Source of the DNA: Streptomyces sp. F001
Lineage (GTDB): Bacteria > Actinomycetota > Actinomycetes > Streptomycetales > Streptomycetaceae
NCBI RefSeq assembly: GCF_004187715.1
Contig: NZ_QZWF01000003.1
Coordinates: forward strand, 496,001 to 560,000
Reading direction: 5' to 3'
DNA: 64,000 nt
Shown here piece after piece: positions 31,069 through 39,906 of this stretch. The notes under the pieces are model-generated. The model had not been told where the DNA came from. It ran no database searches and was given only the letters and a program-made list of their open reading frames with translations. The position numbers were made by a program, and so were the translations under genes. How positions within the stretch are numbered: position 1 is the stretch's first letter; the number at the start of each line of letters is the position of its first letter.

Positions 31069-32568
31069 TCAGGCGACCAGCTGGGGTTCCTGCGGGGCGG
31101 TGGCCTCCGTCGGTTGCTGCGGCTTGCGGTCGCGCATCACCAGCGTGGCCAGGACGGCGGCGGCCAGGACGCCGATCGCGCTGAGTGTGAAAGTGGTGGT
31201 CATCGAGGCGGTGAAGGCCTCGCGGGCGGTGCCGATCAGGGCGCTGTCGGTGGTGGCCAGGGCGCCGGTGATGGACTGCCTGGCCTGCTCGGGGGCGTCG
31301 GTCGGCATCTCGGCGGCATAGCCGCTGGTGAGGAGGGAGCCGAGGATGGCGATGCCGAGGGCGGTGCCGGCCTGCTGGATGGTGTCGTTGAGGGCCGAGC
31401 CGACGCCCGCCTTGTCGGCCGGGATGGTGCCCATCAGCGCGGCGACCGCGGCGGGCATCGCGAGACCGGCGCCGAGGCCCAGCAGGGCGAGGGCCACCGC
31501 CGGGACCGTGAAGCCGGAGTCGGCCGAGACCGTGGTGAGGAGGCCGAACGAGGCAGCCATCACGAGCATGCCGGACAGGATCACGTAGCGGTTGCCGATC
31601 TTCTCGGCGAGCTTGACGCCGGAGCCGTTGCCGAGCAGGGCCGCGACCGCCATCGGCAGGAAGGCCACGCCCGCTTTGACCGGCGAGTAGCCGAGCACGA
31701 ACTGCAGGTACTGGGTCAGGACGAGCAGCAGACCGCCGTTGCCGATCTGGACCAACGCCAGGGAGAGCGAACCGCCGCTGAAGTTGCGGTGCTTGAAGAG
31801 GACCAGCGGGACCATCGGGGCGGGGGTGACGTTCTCCCAGATCACGAAGCCGAGCAGGGCAACGACCGCGACGGCCAGGGTGACCACCGAGCGGCCCTCG
31901 AAGGCGCCGTGCTGCGGAATCTCGATGATCCACCAGACCAGGGCGGTCATACCGACGGCGGACAGCACCGCGCCCAGCGGGTCGGGCTTCTGCCACGGCG
32001 CCCTGGACTCCGGCATGAGGGTGAGACCGGCGACGACGGCGAGAGCGACGACCGGGACGTTGATGAGGAAGATCGAGTGCCAGGAGAAGTGGTCGATCAG
32101 TACGCCGCCGAGCACCGGGCTGCCGACCAGGCCCAGCATCGACACCGAACCCCACGCCGCCATCGCCTTGCCGCGCTCCTCCTCGTCGAAAACCGTGATG
32201 AGGATCGACAGGGTGGAGGGCATGATCAGCGCTCCGCCGACGCCCATCGCGATCCGTATGGCGATCATCTCCCCGGGGCTGGAGCAGAAGGTCGCCCCCA
32301 GTGAGGCCGCTCCGAAGAGCAACAGGCCGATCAGCATCACCTTCCGGCGGCCGAACCGGTCACCCAGGCTGCCCGAGATCAGCAGGAGACCCGCGAAAAC
32401 CAGGATGTAGGAGTCGAGGATCCACTGGATGTCCTGGGTGCTCGCACCGATGTCCTCGGTCATCGAGGGCACCGCGACGGTCAGTGCCATGTTGTCGACC
32501 ACCAGGACCAGCGTGCTCAGGCACAGCACGACGAGGATCCACCAGCGACGTGGATTGCGGTTTTCCAT
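31069..32568 (-). CDS. MFS drug-efflux transporter (DHA2-like, 14 TM)
   Basis: 499-aa major-facilitator protein, about 14 hydrophobic segments. It begins MENRNPRRWWILVVLCLSTL. Motif D1-like VDNMALTVAVPSM is in helix 1, motif A GSLGDRFGRRKVMLIG follows helix 2, and the motif C-type region GVGGALIMPSTLSI is present. These features fit proton-driven export of hydrophobic or cationic drugs; the substrate is unknown. ATG 32568 is chosen, with AAAGGAACGG upstream; the earlier in-frame start (32664) would run through the operators. It is divergent from a TetR gene with two matching palindromes between them, so repression by that regulator is likely. It appears to be an accessory pair in this otherwise conserved region. 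Confidence 0.9.
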   Translation of the reverse strand: MENRNPRRWWILVVLCLSTLVLVVDNMALTVAVPSMTEDIGASTQDIQWILDSYILVFAGLLLISGSLGDRFGRRKVMLIGLLLFGAASLGATFCSSPGEMIAIRIAMGVGGALIMPSTLSILITVFDEEERGKAMAAWGSVSMLGLVGSPVLGGVLIDHFSWHSIFLINVPVVALAVVAGLTLMPESRAPWQKPDPLGAVLSAVGMTALVWWIIEIPQHGAFEGRSVVTLAVAVVALLGFVIWENVTPAPMVPLVLFKHRNFSGGSLSLALVQIGNGGLLLVLTQYLQFVLGYSPVKAGVAFLPMAVAALLGNGSGVKLAEKIGNRYVILSGMLVMAASFGLLTTVSADSGFTVPAVALALLGLGAGLAMPAAVAALMGTIPADKAGVGSALNDTIQQAGTALGIAILGSLLTSGYAAEMPTDAPEQARQSITGALATTDSALIGTAREAFTASMTTTFTLSAIGVLAAAVLATLVMRDRKPQQPTEATAPQEPQLVA

Positions 32569-32627
32569 GGCCGTTCCTTTCAGGGATACGGGTCTGCGCC
32601 TGCACGGTGCGCACACTGTTCCTTCGA

Positions 32628-32703
32628 TGCGAACACTGTACGCACGAGGGAGCAGTGTGCGCAATCCTTGTTTCTCGTACGCTAGATGCGAACGACGTAC
32701 GCA
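32628..32703. promoter_or_regulatory. Two TetR operators in the divergent MFS/tetR promoter
   Basis: Two 17-bp imperfect palindromes, TGCGAACACTGTACGCA (32628-32644) and TGCGAACGACGTACGCA (32687-32703), fit TGCGWAC-N3-GTWCGCA. They are 59 bp apart centre to centre. Two further half-like copies TGCGCACACTG (32608-32618) and, inverted, CAGTGTGCGCA (32653-32663) flank the first. The second ends only about 20 bases before the TetR ATG, the first about 60 bases before the MFS ATG. Confidence 0.75.
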
Positions 32704-32723
32704 CAGGAGTCGCGAGGAGCGCC

Positions 32724-33473
32724 ATGGCCGCCAGGACGAGCAAGTCGAAGCCGGAGCCCAACCCGATCCCGTCCGTCTGGGCCCGGCAGCAGCGCGAGCC
32801 CGACCAGCCCGCCCTCAGCCGGGACGCGATCGTCCGCGCGGCCGTCGCCGTACTCGACGCCGAAGGCATCGACGCGCTGAGCATGCGCAAGCTCGGCGCC
32901 CGCCTGAACGCCGGCGCGACCTCCCTCTACCGGCACGTCGCGACAAAGGACGAGCTGATGGAGCTGGCCGTGGACGAGGTCGCCGCCGAGATCCACGTAC
33001 CGCCCGCCGACAGCCCCGACTGGCGCGCAGCCGTCACCGAGGCCGCGCACTCCTTCCGTGCGACCGCCCTGCGCCACCCCTGGCTGTCCTCGGTCCTGGG
33101 CCAGGCAGGCCTCGCCTACCTCGGCCCCAACCTGATGTCGTTCTCCGAGCGTCTCGCCGCCCTGTTCACGGCCGCGGGCTTCCCGGAGCCGCACCGGGCG
33201 ATCGACACCGTGCTGTCGTACGTCATCGGCATGAGCACCACCGAGGCCGCCTGGCTCATCACCGTCGCCCGCTCCGGCACCACCGAGGCCGACCTCATCG
33301 CCCGCCTGATGCCCGCCGCGCAGCAGGCCGCCGCCGGCCACGACCACTTGGCGGCCGCGCAGGACGACGCCGTCGCCGCCACCACCGATCCCGTCGCCCT
33401 GCGCGACGCCAAGTTCTCGTACGGCCTGGAGGTCGTCCTCGACGGGCTGGCGCTACGGCTGCCGGATGCCTGA
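32724..33473 (+). CDS. TetR-family transcriptional regulator
   Basis: 249-aa repressor. The N-terminal helix-turn-helix spans SRDAIVRAAVAVLDAEGIDALSMRKLGARL and AGATSLYRHVATKDELMEL. It is followed by an alpha-helical ligand-binding domain (WRAAVTEAAHSFRATALRHP and so on) of the TetR_C type seen in regulators of drug pumps. ATG 32724 has GAGGAG nine bases upstream. A basic N-terminal tail (AARTSKSKPEPNPIPSV) precedes the HTH. It probably represses itself and the divergent transporter through the palindromes at 32628-32703. Confidence 0.92.
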   Translation: MAARTSKSKPEPNPIPSVWARQQREPDQPALSRDAIVRAAVAVLDAEGIDALSMRKLGARLNAGATSLYRHVATKDELMELAVDEVAAEIHVPPADSPDWRAAVTEAAHSFRATALRHPWLSSVLGQAGLAYLGPNLMSFSERLAALFTAAGFPEPHRAIDTVLSYVIGMSTTEAAWLITVARSGTTEADLIARLMPAAQQAAAGHDHLAAAQDDAVAATTDPVALRDAKFSYGLEVVLDGLALRLPDA

Positions 33474-33510
33474 CCGGTGGATCCGCCCGAGGCGGGCGCG
33501 GAACGCGTGA

Positions 33511-33541
33511 AGGCCCGGCCACTGAGCCAGTGGCCGGGCCT
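33511..33541 (+). terminator. Terminator of tetR
   Basis: A perfect 14-bp stem (AGGCCCGGCCACTG and complement) with a three-base AGC loop starts 38 bases after the tetR stop. Confidence 0.85.
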
Positions 33542-33603
33542 CGTCATGAGGGCGGTGTACGCAGGTTCGCCGTGACGACAGGGTTGACGGAATCCGGAGG
33601 AAC

Positions 33604-33987
33604 TCAGGTGAAGGGGACCGATGAGAGCGGGAGCGTGACGGGATCGTCCGGGGCCGCCGTTCGGGAGCCGCAGTCGTCGGCCGCCGGATCAGTGCCGGTC
33701 TGGTCCGTGTCCGTCTTGGTGAGCGGGCGGTGGCGGCAGGTCGGGGCCTTGCCGTGTGCCTCGGCCTGGATGCGCTGTTTCATCGTGGGGGGCAGGGCCG
33801 TGGCGTGGGGCCGAGCCCAGCGGGACATCGTCGGCGCCGTGTTGGGTCGTGCGGTGCTGTTGCGCGAAGTCTCGGTCTGCGGTACCGCCGCGCCGGCGGT
33901 GGTCGTGGCGAGTCCGAGCGCCGTGCACAGCGCGAGGAAGGCGGTGATGATGACGTTCCACAGCTTCATGACCTTGTTCCGGGCCAT
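33604..33987 (-). CDS. Small secreted protein (DUF6344-like)
   Basis: 127-aa protein with a clear signal peptide (KVMKLWNVIITAFLALCTAL, cleavage after TTTAGA-A). The mature part is rich in Thr, Pro and Arg, with the segment ALPPTMKQRIQAEAHG and a Cys in APTCRHRPL. That segment recalls the DUF6344 family of short streptomycete secreted proteins, from memory and unchecked. ATG 33987 lies after AAGTGAGGGGCC, a good ribosome site. Function is unknown. It is monocistronic and converges on tetR. Confidence 0.65.
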   Translation of the reverse strand: MARNKVMKLWNVIITAFLALCTALGLATTTAGAAVPQTETSRNSTARPNTAPTMSRWARPHATALPPTMKQRIQAEAHGKAPTCRHRPLTKTDTDQTGTDPAADDCGSRTAAPDDPVTLPLSSVPFT

Positions 33988-34287
33988 GGCCCCTCACTTT
34001 CGGGTTGGGCGATTTGCGTACTTTGCTCATCATGTGTATGAGGCTCGGGAAGTGGTGGACCGACGCCCGTGACGCAGCGATCTTCAGATCAACACCACCC
34101 GGATGGTCGCAAGAGGCCCGAAAAATGCGGGGCTGTGAGCACCGTCAGATCGGAGCGGCGCCGTCCGCGCGGAGTGGGCTGCGCCGCCGGGGAGTTGGGG
34201 CCCGGCGCAGGTCACCGATCGATATCGGGCGGTGTGTATAGTCGGGCGCCAGAGGTCCCCTACGTCAAGGAAAGACGAGGTCGCGCG
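33988..34287. other. Gene-free interval, 300 bp
   Basis: This separates two divergent small genes. No supported gene, strong hairpin or recognisable operator is seen. It must hold promoters for both; ATATCGGGCGGTGTGTATAGT near 34212-34232 is a relatively A+T-rich stretch in the right place for the + strand gene. Confidence 0.35.
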
Positions 34288-34416
34288 GTGAAGAAGCTTC
34301 TCCTGGTCGCACTGGCCGCCATCGGCGGGCTCCTCGTGTACCGCCAGATCCAGGCGGATCGCGCCGAGCAGGATCTGTGGACGGAGGCGACCGACTCCGT
34401 GCCCACGGGTTCGTGA
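34288..34416 (+). CDS. DLW-39 family small protein
   Basis: A 42-aa peptide from GTG 34288 (AAGGAAAGACGAGG upstream). It has a short hydrophobic helix (KKLLLVALAAIGGLLVYRQI) followed by QADRAEQDLWTEATD. The DLW tripeptide near residue 30 and the short length are the hallmark of the actinobacterial DLW-39 family, found near gyrA. It is probably anchored in the membrane by its N-terminal helix; function is unknown. A terminator follows within 30 bases. Confidence 0.8.
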   Translation: MKKLLLVALAAIGGLLVYRQIQADRAEQDLWTEATDSVPTGS

Positions 34417-34442
34417 GTACCGACATCCGATACTGAAAACAG

Positions 34443-34468
34443 ACCCCGGCCGCCTTTGCGGTCGGGGT
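34443..34468 (+). terminator. Terminator of the DLW-39 gene
   Basis: An 11-bp stem (ACCCCGGCCGC / GCGGTCGGGGT, one G-U type pair) with a CTTT loop ends in a short T-run. Confidence 0.85.
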
Positions 34469-34639
34469 TTTGCGTGTCCGTGGACGGTCTCTGGTACGGG
34501 CGCTCTCCGGCACGGGCGGTTCCGTGGTGGGCGTTTCGGACGCTCGTACGGATTGCGCCGTGAGTCGTGGCCTTGCGAGGGCAGGATGGGCCAGGGTACG
34601 GACGGTTCGATGATTCGGCACTTCCAGAGGTGGCGCGTG

Positions 34640-35959
34640 ATGGGGCGACGTACGGCAGGGTCCAAGGCGCACCGGGGCCGTTTTCCGTCGGCACGCGCGC
34701 GTGCCGCCCTCCTCGCGGCGACGGTGGTGACGGCGGCCGCCCTGCCCGGTCCCACGGCGATGGCTGACGGTACGGCGAGCGGCACCGCCTACGCCTTCGC
34801 CGAGGACGCCCGGTCCGTACCGGGCGCCACGGGCACCACGGACGCCGTACGCCTCCAGCCCGGCAGGACGTACAAGAGCACCCTGCCGAGCAGCGGAAAG
34901 GCCTACTACCGCCTCGCCCTCGACGCCACCTCGAACACGTACGTCTCCGCCACCGCCGTACCCGCCCCGGACGCCACCGTCTCCGCCGTGGAGGGGATCA
35001 AGGTGACGGTGCAGGAGACGGACGGCAGCTCCTGCTCCTTCGATACGACGACCTTCGGCGCCGGCCGCAGCCCGCACCCGATCGCCGCCTGGGGCGCGCG
35101 CGAGTCCGGCACCAGCCGGTGCAAGGCCGAGGGCATGTACTACGTGGTCGTCGAGCACGTCGGTGCGAAGGACTCCGCGCCGGCTGCCTGGGACCTGGAG
35201 CTGGCCGTGATCGAGGAGCCGGGCCTTGCGCAGCCCGGTGCCACCAGGGCGCCGCAGGCCTGGGACTCCGCCACGCCCGCGCCGCCCACCGACGAGCCCG
35301 AAAAGCGGCCGGGCGGCGCCGGCTTCGCCACGGCGACCTCGCTGGACCAGGGCGTCTGGACCGACGACATCGAACCCGGACAGACCCTCTTCTACGAGGT
35401 TCCGGTCGACTGGGGCCGGCAGCTGTACGCCACCGCCGAACTCGGCACCGCCGGTTCCGGTTCCGGTTACGTGGTCGGAGCGCTCGACGTGTCCCTCTAC
35501 AACCCCGCACGCGGGCCGGTCGAGGACGCAGGCATCGGCTACGACGGGAAACAGCGGTCGGCCGCACTCGATCCGCTTCCGCCGGTCGCACACGCCAACC
35601 GCCACTCCTTCACGGACCGGGTGGCCGGGATGCGGTTCGCCGGTTCGTATTACCTCGTGGTGCATCTCTCCGCGAAGGTGGCCGAGGACTTCGGCGACGG
35701 TCCGTTCGGGCTGACGTTGCGCGTACGGGTGGCGGGGACGGCGCAGGAAGCGCCCGCCTATGCCGGGCAGTCCGTGCCGGACGACGTCTTCGAGGTCACG
35801 CGCCAGGATCGGGGAGCTGCCGGCTCCGGCGGTGCGGCGGAGGAGGACGCCGCGATGACGGCGCTCGCGGCGGGCGGGATCGGCGCCGGCACGGTGATTC
35901 TGGTGGGGCTCGGGGTCTGGACGGCGGTGGCACGGCGGAGGGCCGGCCTCGCCGGGTAG
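34640..35959 (+). CDS. Secreted, C-terminally membrane-anchored protein, unknown function
   Basis: Protein of about 439 aa from ATG 34640 (a GTG three bases earlier or ATG 34610 are alternatives). It has an Arg-rich signal peptide (ARARAALLAATVVTAAALPG, cleavage near AMA-DG). Two related extracellular beta-rich modules follow: LQPGRTYKSTLPSSGKAYYR, then DDIEPGQTLFYEVPVDWGRQ. Each carries the conserved MYYVVVEHVG or GSYYLVVHLS strand. A linker precedes a C-terminal membrane helix (TALAAGGIGAGTVILVGLGV) and a basic end (ARRRAGLAG). The duplicated modules suggest binding of ligand or wall polymer. It converges, with a 1-bp gap, on the Ser/Thr kinase gene. The family is not recognised. Confidence 0.75.
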   Translation: MGRRTAGSKAHRGRFPSARARAALLAATVVTAAALPGPTAMADGTASGTAYAFAEDARSVPGATGTTDAVRLQPGRTYKSTLPSSGKAYYRLALDATSNTYVSATAVPAPDATVSAVEGIKVTVQETDGSSCSFDTTTFGAGRSPHPIAAWGARESGTSRCKAEGMYYVVVEHVGAKDSAPAAWDLELAVIEEPGLAQPGATRAPQAWDSATPAPPTDEPEKRPGGAGFATATSLDQGVWTDDIEPGQTLFYEVPVDWGRQLYATAELGTAGSGSGYVVGALDVSLYNPARGPVEDAGIGYDGKQRSAALDPLPPVAHANRHSFTDRVAGMRFAGSYYLVVHLSAKVAEDFGDGPFGLTLRVRVAGTAQEAPAYAGQSVPDDVFEVTRQDRGAAGSGGAAEEDAAMTALAAGGIGAGTVILVGLGVWTAVARRRAGLAG

Positions 35960-35960
35960 T

Positions 35961-37617
35961 TCAGACCTGGGTCAACGCCCAGAAACCCACGGCGTAGCAG
36001 GCCAGGGCCAGCAGGACCAGCGGGACCGCCACCTTCGCGGCGGGCCGGGGCGACGTCGGCCGGGGTGCGGTGCGGCGGTAGCGGCGGCTGGAGTGAGGGA
36101 CGCTCGGCTGGGGGGCGCTCGGGCTGCCGGTGAGCGGCTGGTGAGCCGGCTGGTCGGCAGGGTGCCGCGAAATCGGTGGTGCGGAGAGTGGAACCTGCGC
36201 GTCCTGAGCGTGTACGAAGCAGTAGAGCGTCAGCGCGCCGGGCATCGCCGGGGCGGCGCCGGAGCGGGTACAGCGGTGCTTGCTGCTGGGGGGAGGACAG
36301 CACGTGCGTGGTCTCGTGAGGGGAGGTGAGGAACGGTTGCTGTGGGGGCAGCTGTTGCTGTGCTTGTGGATGCCGATGGTGCTGTGGCTGCGGTGGGCCC
36401 TGCTGTGCCGGTGCGGGTGCCTCTGCGGACCCGGCCTCGGGGGCGGCCGCCCGAGGGGAACTGACGGTGGGCTGCGGAGGCGGCAGGTGGAAGCTGCCGG
36501 TGTCCGACATACTGGCCGGCTGCGAAGGAGCGGAGGGCTGGGCCGGGGTGACGACGCCGGGGTGAGCGGTGGGCTGCTGACGGGGATCCGCGACCACGTC
36601 CTCCCTGCGCGCCCCAGAACGTACGGAGCCCGTGCCGGGCCGCGAGGACAGCGAGTCGGCTGCGTCCCCGGCTCTCGGAGGGACTGCCCCGATTCCGGAC
36701 CCCGCACCCGCCGCCGTGCGCGTCCCGGCCGCCGAAGCAAGCGGCCCCACGGGCCCGAACCCCGAGGGAAGCGGCCCGAGTTGGTCGAAGATCTCGATCT
36801 GCTCGTCGTCGGGGCCGGGGTCGGGCAGGAGCTCGGCCGCCGAAGCGAGCGCCTTGCGCGCACCTGTGGCGGTGCGGAAGCGGGCCTGCGGATCCGGCTG
36901 CAGCAGTGTCGCCACGACCTGCCACAACGGCTCCGGGATGCCCGCGGGCGCACTGGGAGTCCCGTGCGCTGCGAAGTACTCCACGAGCGCCTTGGCGTCC
37001 GGCTTGGCGCCCTCCAGCAGATACAGCGCGACCAGTCCCACGGCGAACAGATCCGCCGGAAAGTCCGGCTCGGCGCCCATCATCTGCTCCGGCGCCAGAT
37101 ACCCCGGCGTACCCACCACGAGGTTGGTTTCGGTCAGCCGGGGCTCGCCCAGCCGCATCGCGATGCCAAAGTCGGACAGGCGCAGCTTGGGCCTGCCCGT
37201 ACCGGTGGCTTCCAGCAGCACGTTGGCGGGCTTGATGTCCCGGTGCACGACGTTCTCGGCGTGCACCGCGGCCAGCCCCGACAACAGCTGGTCGAGGAGA
37301 GTGCAGACGAAGGACGGCGGCAGAGGACCGTAGTCCCCGACGAGATGGACCAGCGAACCGCCGGCGACCAGATCCATGGTGAACAGGACCTTGTCGTCGT
37401 CGGCGGCCCAGCTGGCCGGCGCGAGAACATGAGGGTGATCGATCCTCAGCGCCTGTTCGCGTACGAAGCGCAACAGCGAGTGCGCGTCGCTCTGCTGCAG
37501 GACCTTGGCGGCCACATAGCGACGTCGGCGATGGTCCCAGGCACGCCAGACGGCGCCGACTCCTCCACGCCCGATCGGATCGACCAGTTCGTACCGTCCG
37601 GCGAAGACCTCACCCAT
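35961..37617 (-). CDS. Serine/threonine protein kinase with C-terminal TM (frameshifted in this sequence)
   Basis: Hanks-type kinase. The domain is at residues 8-270, with GRGGVGAVW Gly loop, Lys38 (VAAKVL), HRDIKPANVLL (125-135) and SDFGIAMR (DFG 149-151). It is followed by a long Pro/Gln/Ala-rich linker and a C-terminal membrane helix (VAVPLVLLALACYAVGFWAL). It is therefore a cytoplasmic kinase held by a C-terminal tail anchor, with no PASTA or other sensor domain outside. The kinase frame runs until about 36250 (SPQQQAPLYP). The tail PAMPGALTLYCFVHAQDAQ to the end is in another frame. Two missing bases, or one extra, near 36225-36260 explain this; the repaired length is about 552 aa. The ATG at 37617 follows a GGGGGAGGAGCGG site. 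Confidence 0.85.
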
Positions 37618-37778
37618 CGCTGTGCGCCGCTCCTCCCCCTACGATCCCAGGGCTTCCCCCCTTGCCTGCCCCTCGACGAGTGATACGACCCCTCTCGCGG
37701 CCTCTCCTCGCGCCGCTCTCACCGCCGCCGTGCAACAGGCCCGACTGCCGCACCCCCACGCGGCGAACGGCCGTGCGG

Positions 37779-38323
37779 TCAGCTCTGGTGGGCCTGGTAG
37801 TGCGCGACGGCGTCGAGGTGCGGCCGCGCCGTACACCCGGAGGAACTCTGCCAGCTCCGGATGGGTCGGGCGAGAGTGTCCGCGGCCTCGATGATGTCTC
37901 CCGCGGCCGCCACCGAACGCAGCAGCGACTGGATCTCGCGGACCACCCGCTTGACCGTGGGCGCTCCCGAGCTGCTCGTCGTCTGTGTGCTGTTGCTGAG
38001 CACCGAGCCCCCCTGCGACTTCTTGATCTCCTCCATCCGATCGGTGGCCTCCGCCGCGCTCACACTGCCGTCCGCCACCTGTGCAGCCAGGTCCTGCAGC
38101 AACTGCACCCGCTGGACCACGGCAGGGTTTCCGATTCTTCGCCGCTGACCGCTCATCAGCTGGGACAGCATCGGCGCGGACAGTCCAGCACCCCCGCGAG
38201 ACGAGCCTGGTTGAGTCCAAGATCGTCTATGAGCTTACGGAAGAGCGCCCCCAGCGGCTCCCCGTACCAGTTCCGCTGCAGTTCCCGCGCTCTTGCGGTG
38301 GCTTCCTGCTGTGCGGCGTCCAT
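37779..38323 (-). CDS. Helix-turn-helix DNA-binding protein (multiply frameshifted in this sequence)
   Basis: The start is ATG 38323 after GGGGAGACGCA. The product opens MDAAQQEATARARELQRNW, then LFRKLIDDLGLNQARLAGVL. This Xre-like HTH is interrupted by a missing base near 38181-38186. The next frame gives APMLSQLMSGQRRRIGNPAV, then DRMEEIKKSQGGSVLSNSTQ and VKRVVREIQSLLRSVAAAGD. The stretch PTHPELAEFLRVYGA lies in a third frame (breaks near 37863-37871 and 37811-37830) before DAVAHYQAHQS ends the protein. Repaired length is about 181 aa. It is the conserved DNA-binding protein divergent from the tRNA-Ala region in Streptomyces; regulon unknown. The breaks look like sequence errors, because each restored segment reads perfectly. 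Confidence 0.75.
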
Positions 38324-38501
38324 TGCGTCTCCCCATCGCTTTCCCCAAAACCCGGTTCGCTGTAGCGAACCACGCCGAGCATCTTACGGAGATGGTCGTT
38401 CACGGGGACCCCCCAATCTTTTTGCGAGATACCGGGTCACCCGCTACTCTGGTCTGCGGCGCCCGCCGGTACGCGGTTCTTCCGGCCGACGTCTCCCTTC
38501 C

Positions 38502-38569
38502 GGGGCCTTAGCTCAGTTGGTAGACGCTGTCTTTGCATGGCAGATGTCAGGGCGACTCCCCTAGCTCCA
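38502..38569 (+). tRNA. tRNA-Ala (TGC), sequence damaged by small deletions
   Basis: GGGGCCTTAGCTCAGTTGG, an anticodon loop TTTGCAT with TGC and the matching stem CTGTC/GGCAG are clear. The 3' half CGACTCCCCTAGCTCCA also belongs to tRNA-Ala. A normal gene has TAGAGCGCTG after the D-loop, AGGGGTTCGACTCCCCT in the T-arm and TAGGCTCCA at the acceptor. Here about five bases are missing across these three places (68 nt rather than about 73). As written it cannot fold properly. Confidence 0.8.
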
Positions 38570-38616
38570 CCGGTAAATGCCCTCTGGCCTGCGGAAACGC
38601 GTTCGGAGGTATTTTC

Positions 38617-38892
38617 GTGTCTCGGTACACGCAGAACACACGTATGCGCACGGGAGCGGCAGCCTCCTCGAGGCACGCCGACCGATCGGTCAGGCTTCCG
38701 CGCGTCCCGCTTCAGCCCAGGCGGACGCACCCCGCCCTCGACATCGTGGACTCTGCCAGTCTGTGGGACGTCGACCGCCCGACCCGGCCCACGCGCTACG
38801 CCGCCGGATCACGGATCCGCGCGGCGGACCCACCTGAGCCACTCACACCGGAGGATCGGTGCTTCGGTGGATGTTCCCAGCTCACCTGTTGA
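38617..38892 (+). CDS. Hypothetical small protein
   Basis: A 91-codon frame from GTG 38617 with a very good ribosome site (GGAGGTATTTTC, seven-base spacing). The product is basic at its N-terminus (VSRYTQNTRMRTGAAASSRH), contains LDIVDSASLWDVDRPTRPTR and ends DRCFGGCSQLTC with three Cys. No family is recognised. It lies 48 bp after tRNA-Ala. The ribosome site argues for a real gene, but codon bias is only moderate and the region carries deletions, so the reading may be incomplete. Confidence 0.4.
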   Translation: MSRYTQNTRMRTGAAASSRHADRSVRLPRVPLQPRRTHPALDIVDSASLWDVDRPTRPTRYAAGSRIRAADPPEPLTPEDRCFGGCSQLTC

Positions 38893-39205
38893 CGGCCGGT
38901 GCACCTGCGACAGCTCATTGCAGGCGCAACCGGACTCACCCTCGTGCGCAGAGATGAACGGTGCCCCCAAGCTCCTGACGCACGGTGCCGTTCTTGGCAA
39001 TCAGCACCGCAGCTCGCGCATTGACAGTTGAGGTACGGCTGTGCCGCGCAATCGTCAACCAGTGCAATAGCAAGCAAGTTACGGCCGTACGACGCAAGCG
39101 CGCGCCGCTCGCCGGTTTCACGTGAAACCCGTTCCACCCGGGCATCCGCGTGAATCATCATGCGGGCGAGAGACCCACAAGTCTCCCGCCCCACGGTCAG
39201 ACGGC
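38893..39205. other. Gene-free interval with parS, 313 bp
   Basis: No convincing gene is seen. The stretch 38990-39090 is noticeably lower in G+C than its surroundings (for example CAATAGCAAGCAAGTTACGG). The only recognised element is parS site 6 at 39115-39128. Confidence 0.4.
39115..39128. other. parS centromere site 6 (right of oriC)
   Basis: Exact GTTTCACGTGAAAC, intergenic, about 18.7 kb from oriC on the side opposite parAB. Confidence 0.95.
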
Positions 39206-39906
39206 TCAGCCGCGGTCCTCGCGGTCCGCAGCCTCCTCCTCGGCCTCCTTGGCCTGCACCTCGGGATCGAGCACGGACTGTCCGCTGCCGTCCACCGACG
39301 TGAGCCGGCCCGACTCGGAGACCTCGGTCGCGGCGGGCGGCTCGACCAGCCAGTCAGGTTGGCCTGCTTGTCCCACCACTTCCAGGCGGCGAAAGCGCCG
39401 CCCGCGAGAACGCCGAGAACCGCCAGTACCTTCACGGCCCGGCCGGCCTTGGCCCGCCGTTCATGCTTGCGGACCAGCTTGTGAATCTCCTCGGCCGAGA
39501 CCTGGCCACGCAGCGCGGCCAGCGCGGCGGCACCACGCGACGCCGCCTCGTCCTTGACGGGCCCGGCCGCGGCCACCGCCTGCTCGATCTTCGGCCGGGA
39601 GTAGTCGGCAGCCTGCCGGGCAGCCATACGGGTACGGAAAGCGGCCTCATGGGCGGCGTGGTCCACCCTCGGCGGCACATGCGAACGGGCCTGTTCCAGG
39701 CGCGGCGCGAGATGCGACTCGTACTGGACGCGGGCCTGCCCGGCGGCCTGCGACACCCTGGGCGCAAGCCGTACGCGTGCCTCGTGTGCATAGTGCGCGG
39801 TCCGGTCCTTCGCCGTGTCGGCGTACGGCGCCACCACTTCCGCGGCGTGCAGCACGCTGTCCTTCGCCGAGCCGGTCGCGGCGCGCACGCTGTCGATGCG
39901 GGTCAC
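39206..39906 (-). CDS. DUF5324 family protein (one frameshift in this sequence)
   Basis: The start is GTG 39906 behind GGAGGAGGAA. The protein is mostly amphipathic helix rich in Ala, Arg and His (TRIDSVRAATGSAKDSVLHA, then QARVQYESHLAPRLEQARSH). One membrane segment follows (VKVLAVLGVLAGGAFAAWKWW). After WWDKQAN one base is missing near 39350-39356. In the restored frame the tail reads PDWLVEPPAATEVSESGRLT to EEEAADREDRG with a stop at 39206, about 233 aa. This matches the conserved DUF5324 protein of Streptomyces. The function is unknown; a membrane-tethered coiled helical protein is what the sequence shows. Confidence 0.8.

Noticed and set aside
38796..39194. Possible - strand gene across parS site 6
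   Set aside because: The translated product is incoherent and lacks a ribosome site with a conserved start; the VSRET it contains comes from parS.
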